Shown here one piece after another: positions 1 through 6,056 of a stretch of 7,145 nucleotides of DNA. Source of the DNA: JBDSYA01 sp039925865 (GTDB taxonomy: Bacteria; Bacteroidota; Ignavibacteria; Tepidaquicellales; Tepidaquicellaceae). The notes under the pieces are model-generated. The model did not search any database. It saw only the letters and a program-made list of their open reading frames with translations, and had not been told where the DNA came from. The position numbers were made by a program, and so were the translations under genes. The stretch spans positions 1-7,145 of the forward strand of contig JBDSYA010000191.1 in NCBI GenBank assembly GCA_039925865.1, given 5' to 3'. Position 1 is the stretch's first letter; each line of letters opens with the position of its first letter.

Positions 1-997
1 ACAAGGGATAATTGGCAGAAAAAGATATATCGGCATGATTTCTTATCCATTGAAAATTTCCGTTTATGTCATACTTTAGCAACACCGCCCCATAACCAAC
101 TGCGGCTCCGACAATATAAACATTTCCCTCTTTATCAACTTCAATGTCAGTTCCGTAATCCCATGCCCCACCATCAAATGATCTCGTCCAGATAATTTTT
201 CCATCAGGCGCATATTTTAATGTTACAATATTATAGTTAAGATTATTTATTTCACTGCCGCCGGTAACATATACATTATCCGAATCATCGATTGCTATAC
301 TGCTGTTAATATTATCTACACCATCTTCATATCTGTTAGCCCATGACAATTCGCCTGCATTAGAATATTTCACTGTCATATAATCGTAGCGGTCTCCAAT
401 GCCATTCTTATTCATGTATCCGGCTGTAATAATATTATCCTTACTGTCAGCAACTGCGCCGCGCCACCTTGCTGCAATTGTCCCGGCAGGTTTAAAGGTT
501 CTTGACCATACAGAATCTCCATTGTAACTGTATTTCCTGATAAGAAATGAACTGTTTGCAAATTCTGTAGAGGTCAAAAAATTGTAACCGGCATCAAAGT
601 AAACTCTTCCAAATCCTCTATACAGGCCGGGGTAAAAATTCCATAACAATTGGCCGCTTGAATTGTACTTCCAAAGTCTTGAACCTCCTAAAAAAATATT
701 GCTTGAATCATCAAATAGAACATCTCCAGCGGAATTCAAAGATTTATAAATTGTGTCTGCATAAATTATCGACTGGATAATACTTCCAGACTGATTATAG
801 CAAATTAATAGCATATCAATTCTGCCAAAAGGACCAACCTTTGATCCGGATAAAAATATATTACCTTGAGCATCAAATCTTATCTTTGAAGAAGAGCCGT
901 TTACATAATTGCTCGCCCATTCAAATTTTACCTGGGAGTATGTTAAGTAAAATGGGCAACAAATGAAAAACAATAAAATACAAATAATTTTTTTCAT
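1..997 (-). CDS. Secreted SBBP-type beta-propeller protein, C-terminus outside the window
   Basis: The frame is open from an ATG at 997 to the window edge, giving 332 codons with no stop, so the protein is truncated here only by the window. It begins with a Sec signal peptide: MKKIICILLFFICC followed by PFYLTYS, with likely cleavage before Gln22. There is no good lipobox at Cys13/Cys14. About six repeats follow, each with a GN(I/V)(F/Y)(L/V)xG strand and then a (L/V)xKYxxxGxxxW strand, near residues 45-75, 99-121, 138-168, 187-226, 240-277 and 291-320. This is the SBBP beta-propeller pattern, with DSDNVYVTGG and KYAPDGKIIW as the clearest copy. Such proteins are normally extracellular or surface-bound. 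A T9SS sorting domain may lie beyond base 1, but that is inference. The start is 2 bases after the copper oxidase stop, so the two are almost certainly co-transcribed. The ligand or role is unknown; a binding or scaffold role is only a guess. Confidence 0.88.
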   Translation of the reverse strand, partial: MKKIICILLFFICCPFYLTYSQVKFEWASNYVNGSSSKIRFDAQGNIFLSGSKVGPFGRIDMLLICYNQSGSIIQSIIYADTIYKSLNSAGDVLFDDSSNIFLGGSRLWKYNSSGQLLWNFYPGLYRGFGRVYFDAGYNFLTSTEFANSSFLIRKYSYNGDSVWSRTFKPAGTIAARWRGAVADSKDNIITAGYMNKNGIGDRYDYMTVKYSNAGELSWANRYEDGVDNINSSIAIDDSDNVYVTGGSEINNLNYNIVTLKYAPDGKIIWTRSFDGGAWDYGTDIEVDKEGNVYIVGAAVGYGAVLLKYDINGNFQWIRNHADISFSANYPL

Positions 998-999
998 TA

Positions 1000-2634
1000 T
1001 TAACTCCCCAGCTTTACTAATACTGCTTCGGAAGGAATTCTTGTCTCACCGGAAGTACTTTGAGTTTTATCTTTAATGGCAATCAGCATATAATATCCCG
1101 GCGGCGCTATATATCCGTCTAATGGAGGCGTTACATCATAGTTTCCTTTTGAGATTTTCACAAAATCCATAATGACATACCGCTGATTGCAATCAAAGCA
1201 ATGTGTTACAGCAGGAAGACTTATAAGAACGAAGGACTCTATTATTATATCAGGTTCTTCTTCAACTAATATATCAACGTTAAAAACATTTGATGTTCCA
1301 TAATTTATGCTTAGAGGAGCATCCAAGATCTCGGGCCTAATCCCATCGAAAAAGTAGGCTGGTTTAAATATTTCTATTCTGCGCTCCACATCATTTTCAA
1401 ATTCCCATCTTTGAGGATCATCATAAATCCTGCTGCCTGCTACCCACACACTGCCATCTTGTAGTAGTAAAGCCGTTGAATGATATTTTCTCGGAACTTC
1501 CATATCAGGCAGTGAAGACCATGTCCAGTTTGCCGGATCAGGATCACTGTAATCAAGAACTTCCGGAGTAAGCACAGTCATGCTGTCATGTCCTCCGCCG
1601 ATTGTAATTAATTCTCCATTTGACAAGAGTAAAGCATTAGGAGAATCGTGCCTGTTTTGAACCATGTCCGGTAAATCTAGCCATTGAGGATTACTGCTGT
1701 TTCCAATCTCAATCATCTCAGCTGTTTTCTCACTTCCATCACCTCCCAGATTTATAATTCGAATCTTGGTATCAGTAGACTTAAAAGGAAGAACAACTGA
1801 ATTTCCTCTATACCTTAGTGTTCGGGTTTGACCAACTTCATTCCATCCCGGATTGGTCAGATCAGGATTAAATCTATGGGCTTTAGTCCAAGTTACCGGA
1901 TTTTCATTTGTACCAAATGAGACTAGATCATAAAATATCTCTCCTTTCCAATTCCCGAATGGAAGCAGGTAAGCTCCGTTATATAAAGGAACAGATAATT
2001 CTGCTTCAGGAGGATATATCTCCCAAATCTCATTGGAACTACCTTGAGTGAATCTCTCGGGTCTTAATTCTACCGTTTGTGTTGCATAGCTATATCCTGA
2101 CATTGCTACAACTTTACCATCTTGAAGCTTTGTAAGTTGAGGATACCATCTACCTCTTGACATCATTGTTGGAACAACTGGTGGACCTGTAATTAGCGTA
2201 TTCCTCCATGGTCCAGGATTAGTTTGGTTTAATCTTAAAGTATTGAAAATAAATGAATATTTTAAACCTCTGGAAGCAACAGGCGGAATATTTCTTTCAC
2301 CCCCGTCTGTCAAAAGCTTTCCGTCGGGAAGGGTTAAATGAGCACTGCAGAAAATTTTTGATGGGTCATATGGATCTGTAATATTTGGCCATACAGGAAC
2401 AGTGTATTGCTTGATCTCTGCTGTTTCCGGATCATATAAACAACTGACAATTTTTCCCCCATTATCGTAATTAGTAATATATCTTCCGTGCCAATACAAT
2501 ACTTTTGCCTTAGGACGTTCGGTTGAATTTATAATTATCGGAATTAAGTTGGCATGAACTGCAGTAACCTGTGAATCCAAGGGATTATTATTCTGATCTT
2601 TAAGAATTTCCCATTCTCCTTGTGGAATTGCCAT
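1000..2634 (-). CDS. Radical copper oxidase, galactose/glyoxal oxidase-like, without signal peptide
   Basis: The 544-residue product matches the galactose oxidase/glyoxal oxidase family: a kelch-type propeller followed by a C-terminal E-set (DUF1929) domain. Family members oxidise primary alcohols or aldehydes with O2, giving H2O2, using one copper and a Cys-Tyr radical cofactor. All five expected residues are visible: Cys96 in FCSAHLTLPDG, Tyr164 in GRWYPQL, Tyr384-His385 in RKYHSTALL and His478 in AVTHCFDCNQRY. Their spacing closely follows fungal glyoxal oxidase (from memory, C70, Y135, Y377-H378, H471). Kelch-like turns include LLTDGGE, LITIGGGHD and VWVAGS. The E-set spans about 430-541 and contains PPGYYMLIAI and PSEAVLVKL. 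At the position of galactose oxidase Trp290 (about 182) there is no Trp, only nearby Tyr181 and Tyr183. The start is firm: AGGAG (2643-2647) sits 8 bases upstream and an in-frame TAA lies 21 bases before the ATG. The N-terminus MAIPQGEWEILKDQ is polar, so no signal peptide exists, which is odd for this family. Substrate is unknown. Confidence 0.92.
   Translation of the reverse strand: MAIPQGEWEILKDQNNNPLDSQVTAVHANLIPIIINSTERPKAKVLYWHGRYITNYDNGGKIVSCLYDPETAEIKQYTVPVWPNITDPYDPSKIFCSAHLTLPDGKLLTDGGERNIPPVASRGLKYSFIFNTLRLNQTNPGPWRNTLITGPPVVPTMMSRGRWYPQLTKLQDGKVVAMSGYSYATQTVELRPERFTQGSSNEIWEIYPPEAELSVPLYNGAYLLPFGNWKGEIFYDLVSFGTNENPVTWTKAHRFNPDLTNPGWNEVGQTRTLRYRGNSVVLPFKSTDTKIRIINLGGDGSEKTAEMIEIGNSSNPQWLDLPDMVQNRHDSPNALLLSNGELITIGGGHDSMTVLTPEVLDYSDPDPANWTWSSLPDMEVPRKYHSTALLLQDGSVWVAGSRIYDDPQRWEFENDVERRIEIFKPAYFFDGIRPEILDAPLSINYGTSNVFNVDILVEEEPDIIIESFVLISLPAVTHCFDCNQRYVIMDFVKISKGNYDVTPPLDGYIAPPGYYMLIAIKDKTQSTSGETRIPSEAVLVKLGS
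1004..1009 (-). promoter_or_regulatory. Ribosome binding site inside the end of the oxidase gene
   Basis: On the minus strand GGGGAG lies 6 bases before the ATG at 997 and is formed by the last codons of the oxidase (Gly543 GGG and Ser544 AGT). The oxidase TAA follows, then TA, then ATG. The arrangement fixes the start of the downstream gene and suggests translational coupling. Confidence 0.75.
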
Positions 2635-2690
2635 AATACTTTCTCCTGATGTTTAAATTGATAATTTATTTTTCCTTCATATTATGATTT

Positions 2691-2724
2691 CAATTAATTT
2701 TCGCTTTAAATGAAAATTAAATTG
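2691..2724. repeat. A+T-rich inverted repeat upstream of the oxidase operon
   Basis: The left arm CAATTAATTTTC (2691-2702) and right arm GAAAATTAAATTG (2712-2724) are complementary except for one bulged base, around a 9-base loop. It lies 57 bases before the oxidase ATG, so it could be a leader hairpin or an operator. I found no consensus TAnnTTTG promoter on the minus strand nearby, so its relation to the transcription start is unknown. Confidence 0.4.
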
Positions 2725-2910
2725 CTCAACACTTTCTAAGTAAAAATTTCAGATTGAAGATAGAATGCAAAAATTTGTCGCATTTGAAAAATCTCTGAAA
2801 TTAATTCTTCCTGTTGCAGATGTGTCTCTTGTATATTAAAACAAAAAAAATCACGTGACAAACTTGCAACGTGGACCATCAGATAAACTGACCTAATTTT
2901 ACTTTTCCAA
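2725..2910. other. Intergenic stretch with no recognised gene
   Basis: This A+T-rich part of the 825-base gap between the oxidase and kamA shows no credible reading frame, RNA gene or consensus promoter on either strand. It must contain, or lie next to, the unidentified promoter of the minus-strand oxidase operon. Confidence 0.5.
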
Positions 2911-2941
2911 AACAAAAAAGCCGGTCAATCTCAACCGGCTT
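2911..2941 (-). terminator. Intrinsic terminator of the decayed sorting-domain gene
   Basis: The perfect 8-bp stem AAGCCGGT/ACCGGCTT (2918-2925 and 2934-2941) encloses an 8-base loop. Read on the minus strand it is followed by TTTTGTTTT after the closing TT, a good U-tract, while the plus-strand side is only AATTTTAT. It therefore mainly stops leftward transcription. It lies 45 bases past the stop of the pseudogene at 2986 and would insulate the oxidase operon from that side. Confidence 0.8.
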
Positions 2942-2985
2942 AATTTTATAGTTTAACTAGTTTAACTATGAAACCTAATTGTCAC

Positions 2986-3194
2986 TTAATCAGCGCCAAT
3001 CTTCTTCACGTCGCGGAATTCACCTGCCACAATTTTATAATAATAAATCCCCGCTTGATTATTTTTCCTGAATCAAAATCAGCTTCATAACTGCCAGCGG
3101 AAAGGTTTTTCGTTTACAAAAGTCTCTACCTCTTTCCAACTGCATTATAGATTATTACTTTTACACTTCCGGTCAGCTTGGTAAATTAATGTAG
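2986..3194 (-). pseudogene. Remnant of a T9SS C-terminal sorting domain
   Basis: Three frames must be joined to read a typical type A sorting domain. From about 3194 the minus strand gives YINLP. After a shift it gives KLTGSVKVIIYNAVGK, where the frame runs into TAG (3126-3128). After a further shift it gives EVETFVNEK, then in another frame SAGSYEADFDSG, and finally NNQAGIYYYKIVAGEFRDVKKIGAD with stop TAA at 2988-2986. The intact domains elsewhere in the window show the same order: LKIYNLLGKE, LVNE, SGIYYYKLEAG and VKKM. There are at least three frameshifts. The NPFNP segment and any cargo domain upstream are absent. This looks like the tail of a lost secreted-protein gene. Sequencing error cannot account for the missing 5' part. 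The original cargo is unknown. Confidence 0.8.
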
Positions 3195-3199
3195 TTCAA

Positions 3200-3224
3200 C
3201 TTTCCAAGCAGGGGCTTTGGAAAG
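3200..3224. repeat. Perfect short inverted repeat next to the pseudogene
   Basis: CTTTCCAA (3200-3207) and TTGGAAAG (3217-3224) form a perfect 8-bp stem around a G-rich 9-base loop. No U-tract follows on either strand, so it is not an obvious terminator. It sits at the 5' edge of the decayed sorting domain and may be a leftover of the lost gene or a rearrangement scar. Confidence 0.35.
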
Positions 3225-3234
3225 AGATGGTAGT

Positions 3235-3246
3235 CGGTCAATCTCA
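3235..3246 (+). repeat. Direct repeat of the terminator core at 2922-2933
   Basis: CGGTCAATCTCA occurs at 3235-3246 and again, in the same orientation, at 2922-2933, where it forms part of the left stem and the loop of the terminator. The two copies flank the pseudogene. It may be half of a second, decayed terminator or a recombination footprint. Confidence 0.45.
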
Positions 3247-3294
3247 TATCGAATTTTTTAAAATCGATTCTATAAATTTTTTTTAATAAACATT

Positions 3295-3328
3295 ATTAAT
3301 ATATAAACTTGATTAATATATAAACTTG
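3295..3328 (+). repeat. Two perfect tandem copies of a 17-bp repeat abutting the kamA promoter
   Basis: ATTAATATATAAACTTG occurs at 3295-3311 and again without a gap at 3312-3328. The second copy ends on the base before the promoter TTGACA. The position suits an activator or repressor site or an UP-like A+T-rich element. A replication-slippage duplication without function is equally possible. Confidence 0.7.
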
Positions 3329-3358
3329 TTGACAATAATATTTATAATGTTATATTTG
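3329..3358 (+). promoter_or_regulatory. kamA promoter, Bacteroidota type
   Basis: TTGACA (3329-3334) is followed by TATATTTG (3351-3358), which matches the Bacteroidota primary-sigma -7 box TAnnTTTG exactly. There are 19 bases between the -33 TTG and the -7 box. The expected transcript start is near 3365, leaving a leader of about 95 bases before the kamA ATG. The leader is A+T-rich and shows no recognisable riboswitch. Confidence 0.7.
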
Positions 3359-3459
3359 CAAACTGATAATTGAGTTATAAAAAATTTTAAGAAAGAAATT
3401 TCATTGACAGCTTAAATTTTAAAATTCACATTTTACAAATTATATAGGAGTAATACTTT

Positions 3460-4617
3460 ATGGAGCTCTGGCAGGAAATGATTAGAAACAGCGTTAGCAC
3501 TGTAGATCATCTTGTAGAGAAGTTCAACATCGAAAGAGAAGTTGCAGGAAAGCTTGATGAATTTTTTCAGGCGAGGATCAATCCTTATTATTTATCATTG
3601 ATAAGATACCCCGGCGATCCGATATGGCTTCAGTGTGTACCCGATATAAAAGAGCTGGAAGATATTGATTCTCCGGAAGACCCGTTACATGAGGATGACA
3701 TGAGTCCTGTTCCGAATATTACACATCGTTATCCTGACCGTGCTTTATTTCTAGTGACATCTCAATGCGGATTATACTGCCGCTTTTGTACCAGGAAAAG
3801 AAAAGTCGGTGATCAGAGTAAAATATCCATGCGCACCCTGGAATCGGCATTCAATTATCTCGAAGAGCATACAGAAATAAGTGATGTAATTTTATCCGGA
3901 GGCGATCCATTGATGCTGACTGATACGATGCTTGAAAAAATATTAATGCGTCTCCGGCAGATCAAGCACATACAGGTCATACGGTTGGGTTCGAAGATGC
4001 CATGTGTACTTCCTCAGAGAATTACTCCGCAGCTTTGCGAGATGCTGAAAAAGTATCACCCGATTTACTGCAATACTCACTTTAATCATCCGTGGGAAAT
4101 CACAGAAGAAAGCAAGAAAGCCTGCGGTATGCTGGCTGATGCCGGAATACCGGTTGGCAATCAATCAGTCCTGATGAAAGGCGTTAACGATAATGCTGAT
4201 ACAATGAAAGATCTTATGAAAGGCTTGCTGGCAATGCGTGTGAGGCCTTATTATATTTATCAGGCAGACCTGACTAAAGGAGCAAATCATTTCCGTACAC
4301 CACTTAAGGTTGGTGTTGAAATAATGGATAAACTGCGTGGTCATATATCCGGACTGGCTGTTCCGCATTTTGTAATTGATGCTCCGGGTGGTGGCGGTAA
4401 AATCCCAATTCTTCCTAATTATGTGATATCGCAGGATGAAAATAAAATTGTACTGCGAAATTTTAAATACAATATTTATGAGTATCCTGATGTAAAAGAT
4501 GAATCTCAGATTACTGATGAAAGCATGTTTATGAGGAAACCTGTCAGACGAAGGGCAATTCAGACTAAGAAAGAAAGAAATAAAAAAGTAAAAGTGCCTG
4601 CGATGCAAAACACCTGA
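3460..4617 (+). CDS. kamA: KamA-family radical SAM/PLP aminomutase, probably lysine 2,3-aminomutase
   Basis: The 385-residue protein aligns along nearly its whole length with clostridial lysine 2,3-aminomutase, which interconverts L-lysine and L-beta-lysine in the cytoplasm using a [4Fe-4S] cluster, SAM and PLP. The cluster motif is Cys103-x3-Cys107-x2-Cys110 with Arg112 following (CGLYCRFCTRKRKVG). SGGDP (146-150) is in the SAM region, and the PLP lysine is Lys314 in DAPGGGGKIP. Asp270 (YQADLT) and Asp307 correspond to clostridial Asp293 and Asp330, which hold the substrate side-chain amine. Their presence argues against glutamate 2,3-aminomutase, which has Lys and Asn there. The start is supported by AGGAG (3446-3450) 9 bases upstream and by an N-terminus aligning with the family. 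The C-terminal tail is short and basic (RKPVRRR, KKERNKKVKV) and lacks the zinc-binding CxCxxC; Asn245 replaces the fourth zinc cysteine. Tandem stops TGA TAA end the gene. It is monocistronic with no ablB, epmA or lysine-fermentation gene nearby, so the fate of beta-lysine is open. Confidence 0.93.
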   Translation: MELWQEMIRNSVSTVDHLVEKFNIEREVAGKLDEFFQARINPYYLSLIRYPGDPIWLQCVPDIKELEDIDSPEDPLHEDDMSPVPNITHRYPDRALFLVTSQCGLYCRFCTRKRKVGDQSKISMRTLESAFNYLEEHTEISDVILSGGDPLMLTDTMLEKILMRLRQIKHIQVIRLGSKMPCVLPQRITPQLCEMLKKYHPIYCNTHFNHPWEITEESKKACGMLADAGIPVGNQSVLMKGVNDNADTMKDLMKGLLAMRVRPYYIYQADLTKGANHFRTPLKVGVEIMDKLRGHISGLAVPHFVIDAPGGGGKIPILPNYVISQDENKIVLRNFKYNIYEYPDVKDESQITDESMFMRKPVRRRAIQTKKERNKKVKVPAMQNT

Positions 4618-4642
4618 TAAATTCAAACAAGTATTTTACATT

Positions 4643-4677
4643 AAGCCCGTTGAAGATTTTTCAGCGGGCTTTTTTTT
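4643..4677 (+). terminator. Intrinsic terminator of kamA
   Basis: A 12-bp stem, AAGCCCGTTGAA (4643-4654) with TTCAGCGGGCTT (4660-4671), contains one G-U pair, has a 5-base loop and runs into a continuous T-tract to 4677. It lies 25 bases after the kamA stop. The reverse direction has only a poor U-tract, so it may act weakly for the convergent operon ending at 4743, for which no separate terminator is visible. Confidence 0.9.
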
Positions 4678-4742
4678 ACTGAAAATTATTTTTTCTTCGG
4701 ACATCAATATTAAGCACCCCTGTATTTTAATCGACTATAAAT

Positions 4743-6047
4743 TTATTTTATTAGTATCATCAGCCTTGTATCAAAAAATTTACCATCTACTGATAAAGTA
4801 TAAAAATATAACCCGCTTGGCAAATCTTCAGCTGAAAATTTGTACTCATGTGTTCCGGCATTTTGTGTTCCGTTAACAAGAGTAGCAACTTCTTTTCCCG
4901 AAGTGTCGAATATTTTAAGCAGCGTAAAACCTCTTACTGCTAACTGGTAACTAATAATAGTTTCCGGATTAAATGGATTCGGATAATTTTGATATAAAGT
5001 AAAAAAAACAAGTTCAAGATTTGTATTTCCATGAATATATGTCAAACCTCCTGTTGTAGTTCTGAGAACTACTCCACTGTCACCAACTGCAAAACCTGTG
5101 TCTTTATTCAAAAAACAAATACTATTTAATTTTCTTGTTGTGTTAGATGTCTGTAACGACCAGTTAACTCCTGCATTTGTTGTTTTAATTATTGTTCCGC
5201 CGTCACCTGCTGCATATCCCGTTTTAGAGTTCACAAAAAAAATTTTTTTCAGAGTGTCATCTGCAGGGGTATAATATTTTACCCAATCCGCTGCACCATT
5301 AACTGACCTGTAAACTTTCCCTGAATCACCGCACATATACATTGTATCGTTAAATGAAGGTGTGATAGAGAAAGTTACTGCATTAACTTCTCCATAGTAA
5401 ATCCACGAGCTGCCTTCATCAGTTGTTTTCAGGACTGACGACCACGCGCAATATCCCGTTTGAATATTATTGAAACAAATGTCATAATAATCCACTCCTT
5501 GTCCTCTGCTGGATTGAAACCAATTAACCCCCGAATTAGTAGTTTTGTAAATTATGCCATCCACATAAAAACTAGGACCAATATTACCGTAATCATTTCC
5601 ACATACATATCCGGTATTGTCATCTATAAATGTTATTCCCCTTAGCCATATAAATCCAAAACCTATCGGCTGAATATCAGAACCCGGAAGCCAGTTCATA
5701 CCAGCATTTGTTGAAGTATATACCGTACCAAAAAACAACGGGACGGATGGTCCAATTATGACACAGAATAAATTTTCATTTACGGCTATTCCAGTCTTTA
5801 CAGGGTTTCCAAAGTTATAATTTATGAATACATTCCAATTATTTCCCTTGTCAGTTGATCTTAAAATTGTCCCGTCGGTTCCGAATATAAACCCTGTTGT
5901 CTCATTTATAAAGTTTATTGCAACGTAATTTCTTGTTCCTATTGATTGATTTATCCATCCTGATTGAGAGAGAACAATATTGTTACTAATTATAAAAATT
6001 ATGACAAGTATCACATAAGAAAGACATTTATTGTTTTTTTTTATCAT
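4743..6047 (-). CDS. Secreted seven-repeat Ycf48/BNR-like beta-propeller with T9SS sorting domain
   Basis: The 434-residue protein has a signal peptide (KK start, hydrophobic core 11-20, likely cleavage after VLS at residue 27). Seven repeats of the form (I/V)x(R/K)(S/T)TxxGxxW follow, ending near residues 71, 119, 176, 215, 255, 296 and 337. They are interspersed with TGFxxGxxG-type strands such as TGYAAGDGGTIIKTT and TGFAVGDSGVVLRTT. This matches the Ycf48/photosystem II assembly factor-like or BNR propeller fold, and seven repeats fit a seven-bladed propeller. No photosynthetic role is implied: such repeats are common in secreted proteins of this lineage. Residues about 352-434 form a type A T9SS sorting domain (NYPNPFNPETIISYQL, LKIFDTSGKEVATLVNG, LPSGLYFYTL, ending LMILIK), predicting export and surface attachment or release. 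It is the second gene of an operon, 6 bases after the previous stop. Ligand unknown. The final aspartates and aromatic edges typical of sialidase catalysis were not recognised. Confidence 0.93.
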   Translation of the reverse strand: MIKKNNKCLSYVILVIIFIISNNIVLSQSGWINQSIGTRNYVAINFINETTGFIFGTDGTILRSTDKGNNWNVFINYNFGNPVKTGIAVNENLFCVIIGPSVPLFFGTVYTSTNAGMNWLPGSDIQPIGFGFIWLRGITFIDDNTGYVCGNDYGNIGPSFYVDGIIYKTTNSGVNWFQSSRGQGVDYYDICFNNIQTGYCAWSSVLKTTDEGSSWIYYGEVNAVTFSITPSFNDTMYMCGDSGKVYRSVNGAADWVKYYTPADDTLKKIFFVNSKTGYAAGDGGTIIKTTNAGVNWSLQTSNTTRKLNSICFLNKDTGFAVGDSGVVLRTTTGGLTYIHGNTNLELVFFTLYQNYPNPFNPETIISYQLAVRGFTLLKIFDTSGKEVATLVNGTQNAGTHEYKFSAEDLPSGLYFYTLSVDGKFFDTRLMILIK

Positions 6048-6050
6048 GTT

Positions 6051-6056
6051 CTCCTA
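6051..6056 (-). promoter_or_regulatory. Ribosome binding site overlapping the upstream stop codon
   Basis: On the minus strand TAGGAGAAC precedes the ATG at 6047. TAG (6056-6054) stops the upstream gene, and AGGAG (6055-6051) overlaps it. Only 3 bases separate AGGAG from the ATG, which is shorter than usual. The stop, GAG, AAC and ATG are all in one frame, so TAG readthrough would fuse the two secreted proteins. Confidence 0.65.

Noticed and set aside
955..997. Lipoprotein signal on the SBBP propeller (Cys13-Cys14)
   Set aside because: The residues before the cysteines (LFFI) do not form a lipobox, and a good signal peptidase I site (TYS before Gln22) follows.
2745..2802. 9-bp inverted repeat AATTTCAGA/TCTGAAATT with a 40-base loop
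   Set aside because: The loop is long, there is no U-tract, and nothing links it to a gene. It is probably chance.
3404..3409. A second TTGACA in the kamA leader
   Set aside because: No TAnnTTTG box or good -10 follows at a suitable distance, whereas the upstream promoter at 3329-3358 is a full match.
3381..3420. Imperfect inverted repeat in the kamA leader (AAAATTTTAAG with CTTAAATTTT)
   Set aside because: The arms are almost purely A+T with a bulge and a 19-base loop, as expected by chance in this composition. No riboswitch features are present.
3943..4626. Minus-strand reading frames of 73 and 153 codons opposite kamA
   Set aside because: They lie antisense to a well-conserved enzyme gene, show no recognisable domain or ribosome binding site, and one runs across the kamA stop towards its terminator. 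They are shadows.
4743..6047. Photosystem II assembly factor function for the Ycf48-like protein
   Set aside because: Only the repeat fold is shared. The signal peptide, T9SS tail and secreted-protein operon indicate a surface protein, and nothing photosynthetic is in the window.
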